Numbered from the stretch's first letter, positions 28,013 through 38,741 are shown. The stretch: 64,000 bases of DNA from JAEUQQ01 sp963697285 (GCA_963697285.1 CAVONI010000011.1:744001-808000), one strand, 5' to 3'. Notes: generated by a model from the sequence alone, not told the origin. Made by a program: numbers and translations.

Positions 28013-28725
28013 CAGATCAGGGCCGAGGCGTCGAGGAGGACGTGCACTTTCATCTGGCGGGTGTCGTTGCGCGACTCGAACGGCCGGTTCGACTTGAAGT
28101 CGTCGTTCGTGAACGTCGCGACCATCTGATCCAGGCCCGTGTAGAGGCCAAGCGCGGCCGCGACGCGGTTTTGCTTCCACGCGGGCACCCACGTCAGGGG
28201 CCGCACGCGCGCACGCAGTGACACCGCCGGGCGCCAGAAGCTGTAGTCGCCCGTCACCCCCTCTCCCGTGAACCAGTGGTACGTGGCGCCCGCCCCGAGA
28301 TCGACTCCGCGCAGCGGTTTGTAATAGGCGATGAGGCCGATGACCCGCTCGGTGACCTCGTAACGCTCGTCTTCTTCCAGCCCTGCCGGCGCGAGCTTGT
28401 TGCGGGTGCTGTGATACCACGTGAACTCCGTGCTCACCTGCACGACCGGCCGCACGCCCTCGCGCTCGACGGCCGGGCACACGCCCGTCCGGCGGCCCTC
28501 GATGCTGCTGGCGACCCCGCCCCAGCGTTGCGTGCGCACGCCGTCGTCACCCGCCACCATGGCGAAGCACAGGATCGGTGGTCCCGGTATGTGAATGCCT
28601 TCAAATGGTCCGGGGCCGCTGAGCTCATCGAGCCAGGCCCACCAACTCAACGGCCCCGCGTGAGCAGTTGACGTCACCCCGAGCAGGACAAACCCGACGA
28701 GCACGGCACATCGCAGTCGTCTCAT
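28009..28725 (-). CDS. Exported outer-membrane-type protein downstream of a Ser/Thr kinase
   Basis: 238 residues. A signal peptide (LVGFVLLGVTSTAHA) is followed by a domain with alternating beta-strand pattern and many aromatic residues (STEFTWYHST, LGAGATYHWFTGEG, YSFWRPAVSLRAR). No enzyme motif is visible. It looks like a small outer-membrane barrel, although the C-terminus (DASALIW) ends in Trp rather than Phe. It follows the Ser/Thr kinase gene by only 15 bases and shares its strand, so both are likely on one transcript. The stop lies inside a dispersed repeat. Function unknown. Confidence 0.6.
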   Translation of the reverse strand: MRRLRCAVLVGFVLLGVTSTAHAGPLSWWAWLDELSGPGPFEGIHIPGPPILCFAMVAGDDGVRTQRWGGVASSIEGRRTGVCPAVEREGVRPVVQVSTEFTWYHSTRNKLAPAGLEEDERYEVTERVIGLIAYYKPLRGVDLGAGATYHWFTGEGVTGDYSFWRPAVSLRARVRPLTWVPAWKQNRVAAALGLYTGLDQMVATFTNDDFKSNRPFESRNDTRQMKVHVLLDASALIW

Positions 28726-28740
28726 GGCAGTGGCTCCTGG

Positions 28741-30795
28741 TCAACGCGGTTGGCCTGCCACGCGCGCGAAGTCGTCGAATGGTCGCCCGACCGCTTCCAC
28801 CGGCGACATGCGCGGATCATCGCGCCGCACGATGCGCGACCGCGGCACAGGCCGCGCCGGGCACGTCACGAGCTGATCGCTTCCGCTCTCGCCGATCACG
28901 TAGCAGACGTCACCGCCGAACTGTACCCGTGGGAACCTCGCAATCCACATCGTGCGCCAGGGCACGGCGAGCAGCACGAGGCCGATCACCATCGCGGCGG
29001 CGATAGCCGCCAGCGGTCCGGCCGGCGCCGGCGTCGCGGTGTGTCGCGCCCTTCGCAGGACGAGCACCACGCCGGCGCCGGCGCACAGGATCATCAGGTT
29101 GAAGGCCATCCGGTACAACGCGTGTGTGTCGGCGTGCCAACTCGCAAGCAGGCCGAGGGCCGCCGCGTCACCGCTGTCGACGGTGTTCATCAGGGCCCCG
29201 AGCAGCGGACTGAATGCCCACACGATGGCAGCCAGCGACAGGCACGTCACCGCGCAGACCAGCGGAGCGAGCACCGCGGGATCCCCCAGGTGCGCGCGTG
29301 CCGCAAACGCCTCCGAGGCCTTGCGGACGCTGGTGGCCGCGCGGTGCACCGGGGGCACGAGCCGGGCGACGACGCGCCCGGCGAAGAGCAGGGTGTTGAC
29401 GACGATGATCGCGACGGCGATGGCCACGAACGGCGCGAGCAGGGAGCGCATGCCCAGGCCCAGCACCGCCAGCGGCGATTCGTCGGCAAACGCGCCGGTG
29501 CGTCCGAACATCCGGTTGAACGCCTGCGTCGTCACGAACCCCATCATCGCCGCCAGCATCCCCAGGCCAGCGACGACGCCCACGATGGCCTGGCTCCATG
29601 TCCATTTCGCAACCGGGCGCGAACGCGGCTTCGTCGTGGCCGCGACGTGGCTCCTCCGGGTGGAGTGCCGCGTGGACTCCGGCGACACGCCGGGCACGGC
29701 TGCCACGAGGTCGCGCTTCAGCGCCGCCGCGCTCGGATGCCGCTGGAGTGGGTCGGCCGCGAGGGTCCGCTCTACCACGCGGACGAAGGCCTCGGGCAGG
29801 TCCGGACGCGCGTCGGCCAACGGCCGGCGCACCCCGTGCTGATGCGCGTCGCAGAGTTCCTCGATCGCGTGCCCCTGCACGGGATAGTCGTTGGTCACGA
29901 GGTGATAGAGCAGCACGCCAAGGGAGTAGACGTCCGAGCAGGGCGTCACCTGCTGTCGCAGCAGGACCTCGGGGGCCATGTAGACGGGCGTCCCGACGAG
30001 CCCCGATCGCACGTCACCACCGTCGAATTCACGGCCGGCCCCGAAGTCCATCAGCACGATGCGCCCGCCGTGCTCGCGCATGACGTTACTGGCCTTGATG
30101 TCGCGGTGAATGAGCCCTACCCGGTGCACGGCCGCCAGCGCGCCGCACAACGCGACACCGATCACCGCGGCCTCGTGGGCGCTCATCGGACCGTGCTGCG
30201 CGAGCAGCGCGCTCAGGGTGCGCCCCTGGATGTACTCCATCGCCAGGCCGACATCGGTGCCAATCAACTGGGCGCTGAACACCGTGACCACGTTCTGGTG
30301 GCGCACGCGCGCCATCAACTGGCCCTCGCGCAGCAACGTGGCGTCGCTGCCGGCCGGCAGGTTCCGCACGTTCACCAGTTTCAACGCGACGTCGCGGCGC
30401 AATGACGTGTCCCACGCCCGGTAGACGACCCCGAACCCCCCGCGACCCAGTTCCTCGAGGAGCGTGAATTCGCCCCACGTCCGCGTCGCGGCGGCGGCCG
30501 ACCGTCGAGGAGTGACGGGCTCGGCCCACGGTGACGCGGGCGACGCCAGGTGTGTCTCGGCCGAGGCCGTGGCCGCCGGACCACCAGCGGGCGTGGCGAC
30601 CGCCTCGACGACGGGGGCGCCGTGCGCAGCCACGAGGGCCAGCGCGCGCTCCCGCACGAGATCGTCGTCCGCGCAGATGGCGGTGATGTAGTCGGACCTG
30701 TCGTCAGGAGGCTGCCGCAGGGCCAGGCCGGCGACGTCAGACACACGACGACGCTGGGCAGGCGTCAGGGTGTGGTCGGGAAGGACCTCAGGCAT
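28741..30795 (-). CDS. Membrane-anchored Ser/Thr protein kinase
   Basis: 684 residues. A 110-residue acidic/Ala-Pro leader is followed by a full Hanks-type kinase domain (about residues 112-365): GRGGFGVVYRAWD (Gly loop), VALKLVN (Lys), the catalytic loop HRDIKASN, DFGAG, GTPVYMAPE. The rest carries about five hydrophobic segments (about residues 400-425, 450-475, 515-545, 560-590, 600-625) and a short outside tail. It phosphorylates Ser/Thr of unknown targets at the membrane. Large kinases of this layout are numerous in acidobacteria. The next gene on the same transcript encodes an exported barrel-like protein. Confidence 0.9.
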   Translation of the reverse strand: MPEVLPDHTLTPAQRRRVSDVAGLALRQPPDDRSDYITAICADDDLVRERALALVAAHGAPVVEAVATPAGGPAATASAETHLASPASPWAEPVTPRRSAAAATRTWGEFTLLEELGRGGFGVVYRAWDTSLRRDVALKLVNVRNLPAGSDATLLREGQLMARVRHQNVVTVFSAQLIGTDVGLAMEYIQGRTLSALLAQHGPMSAHEAAVIGVALCGALAAVHRVGLIHRDIKASNVMREHGGRIVLMDFGAGREFDGGDVRSGLVGTPVYMAPEVLLRQQVTPCSDVYSLGVLLYHLVTNDYPVQGHAIEELCDAHQHGVRRPLADARPDLPEAFVRVVERTLAADPLQRHPSAAALKRDLVAAVPGVSPESTRHSTRRSHVAATTKPRSRPVAKWTWSQAIVGVVAGLGMLAAMMGFVTTQAFNRMFGRTGAFADESPLAVLGLGMRSLLAPFVAIAVAIIVVNTLLFAGRVVARLVPPVHRAATSVRKASEAFAARAHLGDPAVLAPLVCAVTCLSLAAIVWAFSPLLGALMNTVDSGDAAALGLLASWHADTHALYRMAFNLMILCAGAGVVLVLRRARHTATPAPAGPLAAIAAAMVIGLVLLAVPWRTMWIARFPRVQFGGDVCYVIGESGSDQLVTCPARPVPRSRIVRRDDPRMSPVEAVGRPFDDFARVAGQPR

Positions 30796-30878
30796 CGATG
30801 GGGACTCGTCGCGGTCGAGCGCACCTCGAGCTCAGGTAGAACCTGTCAGTGACTGTTATAGCGCGTTTCGGCCCGCAC

Positions 30879-30900
30879 ACCTACTCACGGACGAGTAGGT
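30879..30900 (-). terminator. Hairpin after the NtrC-type regulator gene
   Basis: ACCTACTC and GAGTAGGT pair perfectly (8 bp) across a 6-base loop, ten bases past the regulator stop. No T run follows in the direction of transcription. Probable terminator or transcript-end stabiliser. Confidence 0.45.
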
Positions 30901-30909
30901 CGCAGTGAA

Positions 30910-32260
<1,351 letters not shown>

Positions 32261-32264
<4 letters not shown>

Positions 32265-34152
32265 GGCGCCGACCTCCGTCGAGCGCGCCGCCGCGGCGCG
32301 CGGGAAGCACGACCTCGAACGTCGACCCGGCGCCGGGCGCGCTCGTCGACCACGATGTCGCCGCCCCAGCGGCGGACGAAGTTCAGCGACAGGAAGAGGC
32401 CGAGTCCGGTGCCGCCCTTCCGCAGGCTGAAGAACGGCTCGAAGATCCGCTTCTGGTGCTCGGGCGGCGATGCCGCAGCCGTCGTCGCTCGACGCGGATG
32501 CGGAGCGGGTCGCCCGCCTCGACGCGCCAGCCGTCACCGTGCCGCCCGGCCGCGCACGCCTGCACCGCGTTGAGCAGCAGGTTGATGAGGGCGTGCTGCA
32601 GCTCCGCCTCGTCGGCGCGCACGCGCAGGCCCGGGCACGATCGGCTCGACGTCGATGGTCACGCCGTGCGCCCGCGCCGTCGGCTCGACCAGGCGCGCGA
32701 CCGCGGCGACCGTCTGCCGACACGTCGACGACGTCGCCGAGCGACCGCTGCCCGCGCGACATGCCGCAGGAAGTGCTGCGTGATGCCGCGGCAGCGCAGC
32801 ACCTGCTCGCGCGCGATCGCGGCGCTCTCGCGCGACGCGCGGCCAGTCCGGGCTCGCCGGCCGCGCGCTGCGCCTCGCGCAGGATGCCCTCGACGCACGT
32901 CAGCACGGTCGCCAGCGGCGTGTTCAGCTCGTGCGAGAAGCCCGAGGCCAGCAGCCCGAGCGACGCGAGCCGGTGCGACTCGGCCAGCCGCGCCTCGGCC
33001 GCGCGCCGCTCCGAGATGTCGCGCCAGACCTCGACGACGTGCACGACGCGCGCCGGATCGCGTCGCGAATCGGCGAGGCGTGCACCTCCTCCCACGCGAC
33101 GCGCGCCGTCCGGCGTGCGGCCGCTCGCAGATGCGCACCTGGCGCTCGCCCGACGCCAGGCAGGCCGAGCGTCGGGCAGTCCGCGGCCGTGCACATGCCC
33201 GGCGCCACGTCGCGGCAGCAGCAGCCGAGCACCTCGTCGCGGCGGTGGCCGGTCCGCTGCAGGAAGGCATCGTTGGCCGCGATCACCGTCCGCTTCGCGT
33301 CGAGCACGACGATGCCGTCGTCGATGCTGTTGATGACGGTCTCGAGCCGCTCGCGCTGCTCGCGCACCTCGCCGACCAGGCCGGTCACCGAGTCGGCCAT
33401 CGTGTTGAACTCGCGCGCGAGCCACGAGATCGTGTCGCTGCCGTCCGCCGGCACGCGGCGGCTCGAGGTCGCCGCCGGCGATCAGCCGCGCCGTCGTCTC
33501 GAACCGCTGCAGCCGGCGCAGCACGACGACGCGGACGACGCAGCGCGATCGCCGCCGACCAGGAGCAGCGTGAGCGCGCCGCTGCCGACCACCATCCAGC
33601 GCAGGTCGCGGTTCATCGCCGCACGGATCTCGCCGGCGTTCGATGTCGAGGATCAGGATGCCGTTGATGCGGTGCGACGGGTCGTGGCAGCGGTGGCACG
33701 CCTCGCGGTTGCGGATGGGGACCACCGTGCGCAGGATGGTCCCGCCGCGCGTCTCGATGACGCGGCTCGAGCCGCGCTGGTCGGGCGGGAACTGGTGGCA
33801 CGCCTGGCAGGTCGGCGAGTCGATCGCGAGGTCGTTGTCCGGCTGCAGCGGCGCGCTGGAGAACCGCACCTTGCCGAGGCGGTCGAGCAGCACGACCGAC
33901 TCGACGCGCGGCTGCCGGCCGAAGCGTCTCGATCATCCGCGCGATCAGGCTGCGGTCGTTCTCCATCATCTGGTGCTCGAGCGCGACGCGAATCAGCTCG
34001 CCCTCGGCCAGCGCGGTCGCGCGCGCGGTCTCGAGCAGCGTCTCGAAGTGATGGATGGAGTAGACGTAGGCGCCCACGGCGCAGGCGAGCGCCACGGCGG
34101 CCGTGATGCCGACCGCCAGGCCGACCGTCATGCTCGTCAGCCGCAGTCTCAT
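32261..34152 (-). CDS. Membrane sensor histidine kinase with periplasmic di-haem motif, many frameshifts
   Basis: The N-terminus has one membrane helix (MTVGLAVGITAAVALACAVGA). A periplasmic domain follows with two CxxCH haem c sites, CQACH and CHRCH, then a second helix (WMVVGSGALTLLLVG), a HAMP linker (LRRLQRFETTARLIAGGDLE), a PAS domain with a cysteine cluster (GCCCRDV, then C-x5-C), the HisKA H-box SHELNTPL and a HATPase domain with recognisable GxGI-type remnants. The frame jumps near 33926 (extra C), 33641, 33535, 33465 and at least seven more places down to 32340, so the C-terminus is only approximate. The haem pair suggests that it senses periplasmic redox state, oxygen or NO. Divergent from the cytochrome/NrfD operon it probably controls. 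Confidence 0.75.
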
Positions 34153-34212
34153 GCCGCGCCTCCTGGATCGATTCGGCGCATCGTTGCACCTTTGCCTGGA
34201 CCCGTCAAACGA

Positions 34213-34227
34213 CTGCCAGAACGGCAG
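34213..34227. promoter_or_regulatory. Inverted repeat in the divergent promoter region
   Basis: CTGCC-AGAAC-GGCAG, a perfect 5-bp stem arrangement, 110 bases upstream of the sigma-54 box. Position suits an upstream activator site. Confidence 0.35.
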
Positions 34228-34281
34228 CCTCGACCTGACAGGCTGGCAGGCGCGTGCTGCTCGCTCGAAGACCCTACTGGT

Positions 34282-34295
34282 TTTCAGGCCTGAAA
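34282..34295. promoter_or_regulatory. 14-bp perfect palindrome, activator-site candidate
   Basis: TTTCAGGCCTGAAA is a perfect dyad, 26 bases upstream of the sigma-54 promoter candidate and between the divergent sensor kinase and redox operon. It suits a dimeric regulator such as the adjacent NtrC-type protein. No binding data. Confidence 0.45.
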
Positions 34296-34320
34296 TCGCC
34301 AGTTACCGCCCGGCTCGGCC

Positions 34321-34336
34321 CAGCACCAGTCTTGCT
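34321..34336 (+). promoter_or_regulatory. Sigma-54 promoter candidate for the redox operon
   Basis: CAGCACCAGTCTTGCT keeps -24/-12 spacing (second G of the -24 box and GC of TTGCT correctly placed) but has CA in place of TG at its first two bases. Predicted transcript start is near 34347, ten bases before the AAGGAGG ribosome site at 34357. The adjacent sigma-54 activator makes the match meaningful despite the mismatch. Confidence 0.45.
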
Positions 34337-34370
34337 CTCTCCCAGACGACGGCAACAAGGAGGCCAACTG

Positions 34371-34693
34371 ATGGAAATGTTTCTCATGGCGCTGTGTATG
34401 AGCCTGCTCGTCGGGATCGTCAGCGCGATCGCGTTCTCTGCCGCGGCTGCTCCCGCCGAGCCCGCGCCCGGACCCGTCGAGCGCGTGCCAGCCCGTCCGG
34501 TGGCGTCGCTCCCGCAGTTCTTCGTCGACGACGTGGCCGCGTCCGTCAGGCCCGGGCAGGTGCCGATCGAGGTCGCTGCTGCTGCAGATCGAGCGGCACG
34601 TCCGCCTCGAGCAGGCCGCGGCCGAGTCGTTCCATGCCTACCCCGACTGCCGAATCGCTCCACAGCCGGACGATGTCGCCGCTCGTGCACTGA
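34371..34693 (+). CDS. Small anchored protein of unknown function, first gene of the redox operon
   Basis: AAGGAGG lies 7 bases before the ATG at 34371. About 105 residues in the corrected reading: an N-terminal membrane helix (MALCMSLLVGIVSAIAFSAA), a Pro-rich linker, SLPQFFVDDV, then an amphipathic helix (LLLQIERHVRLEQAAAESF) and a terminal LHSRTMSPLVH. One shift near 34575 and another near 34645 are needed to reach that end. The closing motif is protein-like and is met, to my recollection, in small proteins beside similar cytochrome operons. Function unknown; a structural subunit or assembly factor is possible. Confidence 0.5.
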
Positions 34694-34705
34694 CGCGAGG
34701 CTGCC

Positions 34706-35190
34706 ATGACGACCGACACGCAGCCGGAGCTGCTCACCGGACTCTCGCCCGAGGACGCCAGCCAGATCATGGCGCTCGGCACGCGCATCACGCTGGCGCC
34801 GCGGCGGCTGTGCTGTTCCGATCTCGGCGCTCCGGCCGACAGCCTCTTACCTGATCGAACGCGGGCCGCATCGCGCTGACGCTGCCGATGCAGGTGCGCG
34901 GCCGCGAGGAAGACGTCCTCGTCGAGGAGCGCGCGGCCGGGCCAGACGGTCGGCTGGTCGGCGCTCATCCCGCCGCATCGCTTCACGCTGAAGGCGACGG
35001 CGCTCGCTCGCAGACCGAGGTGCTCGCGCTCTCGCGGGCCGCGCTGCTCGAGCACTTCGCGACGCAGCCCGGCCGTCGGCTACGCCGTCATCGCGCAACG
35101 TCGCGGCAGTCGTCGGGCCAGCGGCTCCAGGTCTTCCAGGCGATGTGGCTGCGCGAGATGCAGCGCGTCGTCGAGTCACGCCGCGCGTGA
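34706..35190 (+). CDS. Cyclic-nucleotide-binding-domain protein without DNA-binding domain, frameshifted
   Basis: Across frames the sequence reads as a Crp/Fnr-like sensor beta-barrel: LTGLSPEDASQIMALGTRI, LGAPADSL-YLIERG-IALTLPMQ, a WSALIPPHRFTLKATALA stretch in place of the phosphate-binding cassette, then EVLALSRAALLEHFATQP and a long helix (RLQVFQAMWLREMQRVV). It ends where a helix-turn-helix would begin, so it cannot act as a normal Crp-type repressor or activator. At least four indels lie between 34800 and 35110. It starts 12 bases after the small protein and precedes the cytochrome. Likely an allosteric or assembly component of the complex; ligand unknown. Confidence 0.6.
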
Positions 35191-35209
35191 GGATCCCCGG
35201 AGCCAGCCA

Positions 35210-35763
35210 ATGAAACGCGCCGTCCTCCTCGTCGTCACCCTGTGTCCCGTGGCCATGGGTGCGTATCTCGTGGCCGCGGGCCTGGCGCCGCCTGCCGCTC
35301 CCCCAACCGCGCAGGCGGCGCCGCCTCCCGCCAGCACCGAGCGGCTCGAGGTGCCGCCGCCGCCGTTCTCGGACGGCATCTTCCCTGCTCGGGCTGCCAC
35401 GCGCGAGCTGCCCGCCAACCGCACCCGGCGCGAACTGACCGAGTATGCACGACGACATCGTGCTGAAGCACGACGAGGAGCACCGCTGGTGCCTCGACTG
35501 CCACGACGCGGACGAACCGCGACGTGCTGCACCTCGCGAGCGGCGAGCCCGTGCCGTTCGAGGAGTCGTACCGCCTGTGCGGCCAGTGCCACGGCGAGAA
35601 GTACCGCGACTGGCGGGCCGGCGTGCACGGCCGCCGCACCGGCGAGTGGAACGGCCACAAGAAGTACCTGCTGTGCGCCCATTGCCACAACCCGCACCAG
35701 CCGCGCTTCCAGGCGCTCGCGCCCAAGCCCGCCCCGCAGCGGCCGACGCGGCCGGCCCCGTAG
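35210..35763 (+). CDS. Tetrahaem cytochrome c, frameshifted
   Basis: The signal peptide or anchor (MKRAVLLVVTLCPVAMGAYLVAAG) is followed by four CxxCH haem sites, read across two frames: CSGCH (about 35390), CLDCH (about 35495), CGQCH (about 35580) and CAHCH (about 35677). Extra His residues (MHDDIVLKHDEEH, GHKKYLL) could be distal ligands. The length of about 184 aa fits small cytochromes c such as NrfB or DsrJ relatives. Frame changes are near 35400, 35440 and 35515. It should accept or pass electrons at the periplasmic side of the ferredoxin/NrfD pair encoded next. Confidence 0.75.
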
Positions 35764-35774
35764 AGGAGACAGTG

Positions 35775-36678
35775 ATGGATGCGCAGGCACGAAGCCCGAA
35801 GGGGGTCACCCGCCGCGAGTTCGCCTCGGTCGCCGCGGCGGCGCGCCGCCGGCTTCCTGCTGACCGCGTGCGGGCCGCGCCGGCTGCACGAGATCCCGAA
35901 GGACCGGCTGCGCGCGGCGCTCGCGGACATGGAGCGCGACTACTCGGCGACGCTACGGCAAGGCCGTGACCGTCGCCGACACGCCGGCCATCCCCGGCGT
36001 CGATGTTCGCCTACGCGCTCGACATCTCGCGCTGCATCGGCTGCCGCCGCTGCGTCTACGCGTGCGTCGAGGAGAACAACCAGTCGCGCGACCCGCAGGT
36101 GCAGTGGATCCGCGTGCTCTCAGATGGACAAGGAGAAGGGCGTCGACTTCTCGCACGCCGACCCGTACTACGAGCCCGCCGAGGTGCCGCGAGGAGGGCC
36201 ACTTCTACGTGCCGGTCGCGTGCCAGCAGTGCCGCAACGCGCCCTGCACGAAGGTCTGCCCGACCGGCGCCACCTGGACCGAGCCGGACGGCATCGTCGT
36301 CATCGACTACGACTGGTGCATCGGCTGCCGCTACTGCATGGCCGCCTGCCCGTACGGCGCGCGCCACTTCAACTGGGGCGACGCCGTCGCTCCCGCCGGA
36401 CGAGCTCAACCCGAACACGCACGTACCTCGGCAACCGGCCGCGCCCGAAGGGCGTCGTCGAGAAGTGCACGTTCTGCATCCAGCGGACGCGCGCCGGCCG
36501 CTACCCGGCCTGCGTCGAGGTCTGCCCGGTCGGGGCGCGCAAGTTCGGCAACCTGCTCGATCCCGACAGCGAGATCCGCTACATCATCGAGCACAAGCGC
36601 GTGCTCGTCCTGAAGGAGGAGCTGAACACCGATGCCGAAGTTCTTCTACTTCTACGCGCACGTGAGGCGCAGCCGTGA
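35775..36678 (+). CDS. TAT-exported four-cluster ferredoxin subunit (NrfC/HybA/DsrO type), frameshifted
   Basis: GAGGAG precedes the ATG at 35775. The start has a twin-arginine motif (TRREFAS) with a hydrophobic stretch ending LLTAC, so it is exported by TAT and perhaps lipidated. Four cysteine groups of the four-[4Fe-4S] family follow: CIGCRRCVYAC, CQQCRNAPCTKVCP, CIGCRYCMAACPYG and CTFCIQRTRAGRYPACVEVCP. Indels lie near 35845, 35955, 36000, 36120, 36190, 36390 and 36425. The stop TGA at 36676-36678 overlaps the GTG of the next gene. Function is electron transfer between the membrane quinone protein and the cytochrome. Close kin: NrfC, DsrO, HybA, CbcT. Confidence 0.8.
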
Positions 36679-37957
36679 GCACCATCCGCAGCGTTTCGTC
36701 GCGGTTCGTGCGCGGGCAGCGTGCGGCTCGTGCTCGCGCGGCAACGCCGCTCTACTGGGCCTGGCTGGCGCTGCTCGCCGTGCTGATCGCGTCGGGCGCT
36801 GCTGGCCTACGCGCGCCAGGTCGCGCGACGGGCCTGGCGCTCACCGCGATGCGCGACCAGGTGAGCTGGGGCTTCTACATCGGCAACTTCACGTTCCTCG
36901 TCGGCGTGGCCGCCGCGGCCGTCGTGCTCGTCATCCCGGCCTACGTCTACGACTGGAAGCCGATCCGCGAGATCGTGATCTTCGGCGAGCTGCTGGCCGT
37001 CAGCGCCATCATCATGTGCCTGCTCTTCGTGCTGGTCGACATCGGCCGCCCGGACCGCTTCTGGCACCTGATCCCGCCAGTCGGGCAGCCTGAACTTCCC
37101 GCAGCTCGATCCTGGCGTGGGACGTGCATCGTGCTGAACCTGTACTTCGTCGTGAACTTCGTCGTCGTCACCCACATCCTCTACCGCGCGTTCCACGGCC
37201 GGCCCTACGCGAAGCGGCTGGTCGTGCCCGCTGGTGCTGCTCTCGATCCCGATGGCGGTCGGCATCCACACCGTGACGGCGTTCCTGTACAACGGCCTGG
37301 CCGCGCGGCCCTACTGGAACTCGTCGATCCTCGCGCCGCAGTTCCTGGCGTCGGCGTTCTGCTCGGGCCCGGCGATCCTGCTGATCGTGCTGCAGCTGCT
37401 GCGCCGGTTCACGCGGTTCGAGATCCAGGACGAGGCGATCTGGAAGATCGCCGAGCTGATGGCCTACGCGATGTTCCTCAACCTGTTCCTGCACGGCGCG
37501 GAGGCGTTCAAGGAGTACTACTCGGACACCGAGCACCTGCTCTACACGCGGTACTGGTTCCAGGGCCTCGGCGAGCACCGGACGCTCGTGCCGTTCGCCT
37601 GGACGGCGGTGGCGCCTGCAACGTGCTCGCGTTCGTGCTCTTCATCGTGCCCGCCGCGCGGCGCAACTGGGTGCGCTGAACATCGGCTGCCTGGCCACCT
37701 ACGCCGGGTGCTACATCGACAAGGGCATGGGGCTCATCATCCCGGGCCTCACGCCCGACACGCTCGGCGAGATCTACGAGTACTACCCGACCGTCACCGA
37801 GCTGCGCGTCGCCGCCGGCGTCTTCGCGATCGGCTTCCTGGTCTTCACGCTGATGCTCAAGGTGGCCGTGCCGATCTCGCTCGGCGAGTTCCACGACGTG
37901 CGTCACCCGGACCCCTCCTCGGGACAGGCCCTCGCGGGCGGGCACAGCACCACATAA
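36675..37957 (+). CDS. NrfD/PsrC-family quinone-interacting membrane subunit, frameshifted
   Basis: Starts with GTG overlapping the ferredoxin stop. The corrected product has about nine or ten membrane helices. Conserved stretches include AMRDQVSWGFYIGNFTFLVGVAAAAV, DIGRPDRFWHLI, LYFVVNFVV, IHTVTAFLYNGL, ILAPQFLASAFCSGPAI and, late, YIDKGMGLIIPGLTPDTLGE. These place it with NrfD/HmcC/DsrP-type subunits, which bind menaquinone or ubiquinone. Frame changes occur near 36800, 37090, 37230, 37615 and 37670. With the tetrahaem cytochrome and ferredoxin it forms a quinol/quinone oxidoreductase; the direction of electron flow is not given by sequence. Confidence 0.8.
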
Positions 37958-38237
37958 CCGTCTCGCCTGCCCGGCAGTCGAAGCAACTCCCACCCGGCGT
38001 CATGGCCGGCCGTGCCCCCTCCACGCGGGCACACCCAGGCTCCGCGTGTCGACTTCCGCGTCTTTCTTCGGCTACCGTGTTGTCGCTCACTGGTCAAGGG
38101 ACTGCGGGGCGTCGTGACGTTCACGCTCGTGCGTGACGCCTGCGCTGACCTCGGTGCCGTGGCGGGTTGCGCGGCCCCGTAAACGGATCGCGCAGCCCGA
38201 GCGTAGTGTAGACGTCCGTTACTTCACTGGTGCCGAC

Positions 38238-38741
38238 ATGTCCCCATTCAGCGTGAAGGACTCCGTGACCCCGAGCCCGCCGGGCACCTTGCACCACGCG
38301 TCGTTCCTCGTGCACGACGTCAACGCCACCGCGGCGCGTCTCGCCGCCACGACCGGTATCGGCCCCTGGCACGTGTGGACCATCACGCCCGACGAGGCGA
38401 CACTACGTGGCCGCCCGGTCTCGTTTTCGTTTCGGGTCGCGCTCGCCGAGTTCGGCGGCTCGAACTACGAACTGGTCACGCCGCTCTCGGGCGAGAGCCT
38501 CTACCACGAGGCCCTCCAGGCGCGCGGCGAAGGCTTTCACCACACGTGTCACGTGTACACCACGCGCGAGGCGCTGCGTGCGGCGCAAGCCGACCTGCTG
38601 GCGAAGGGACGCGAGATGATCCAGACCGCCAGTCTGGGCGACCTTGGTGAGTTCTGCGATTTCGCCATCCCGGAACTCGACTTGACGCTGGAGTTGTTGT
38701 ATCTGGGCGGGCTGCCCCCGCCGGAGCGGGCCATCGCCTAG
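38238..38741 (+). CDS. VOC-superfamily (glyoxalase-like) protein
   Basis: 167 residues. Paired beta-alpha-beta-beta-beta modules: the first strand carries the metal-ligand His in LHHASFLVHDVNATAARL, the second module starts GEGFHHTCHVYTTREALRAA with a His in the equivalent strand, and ELVTPLSGES and LDLTLELLYLG supply the two Glu ligands. The layout is that of methylmalonyl-CoA-epimerase-like or dioxygenase-like VOC enzymes, but the substrate is unknown. The ATG at 38238 is used because the longer frame upstream looks non-coding. The gap 37958-38237 before it shows no feature. Confidence 0.75.
   Translation: MSPFSVKDSVTPSPPGTLHHASFLVHDVNATAARLAATTGIGPWHVWTITPDEATLRGRPVSFSFRVALAEFGGSNYELVTPLSGESLYHEALQARGEGFHHTCHVYTTREALRAAQADLLAKGREMIQTASLGDLGEFCDFAIPELDLTLELLYLGGLPPPERAIA

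Noticed and set aside
34201..34260. Second sigma-54 box TGGCAGGCGCGTGCTGC
   Set aside because: GC lies one base short or two bases long of the required spacing.
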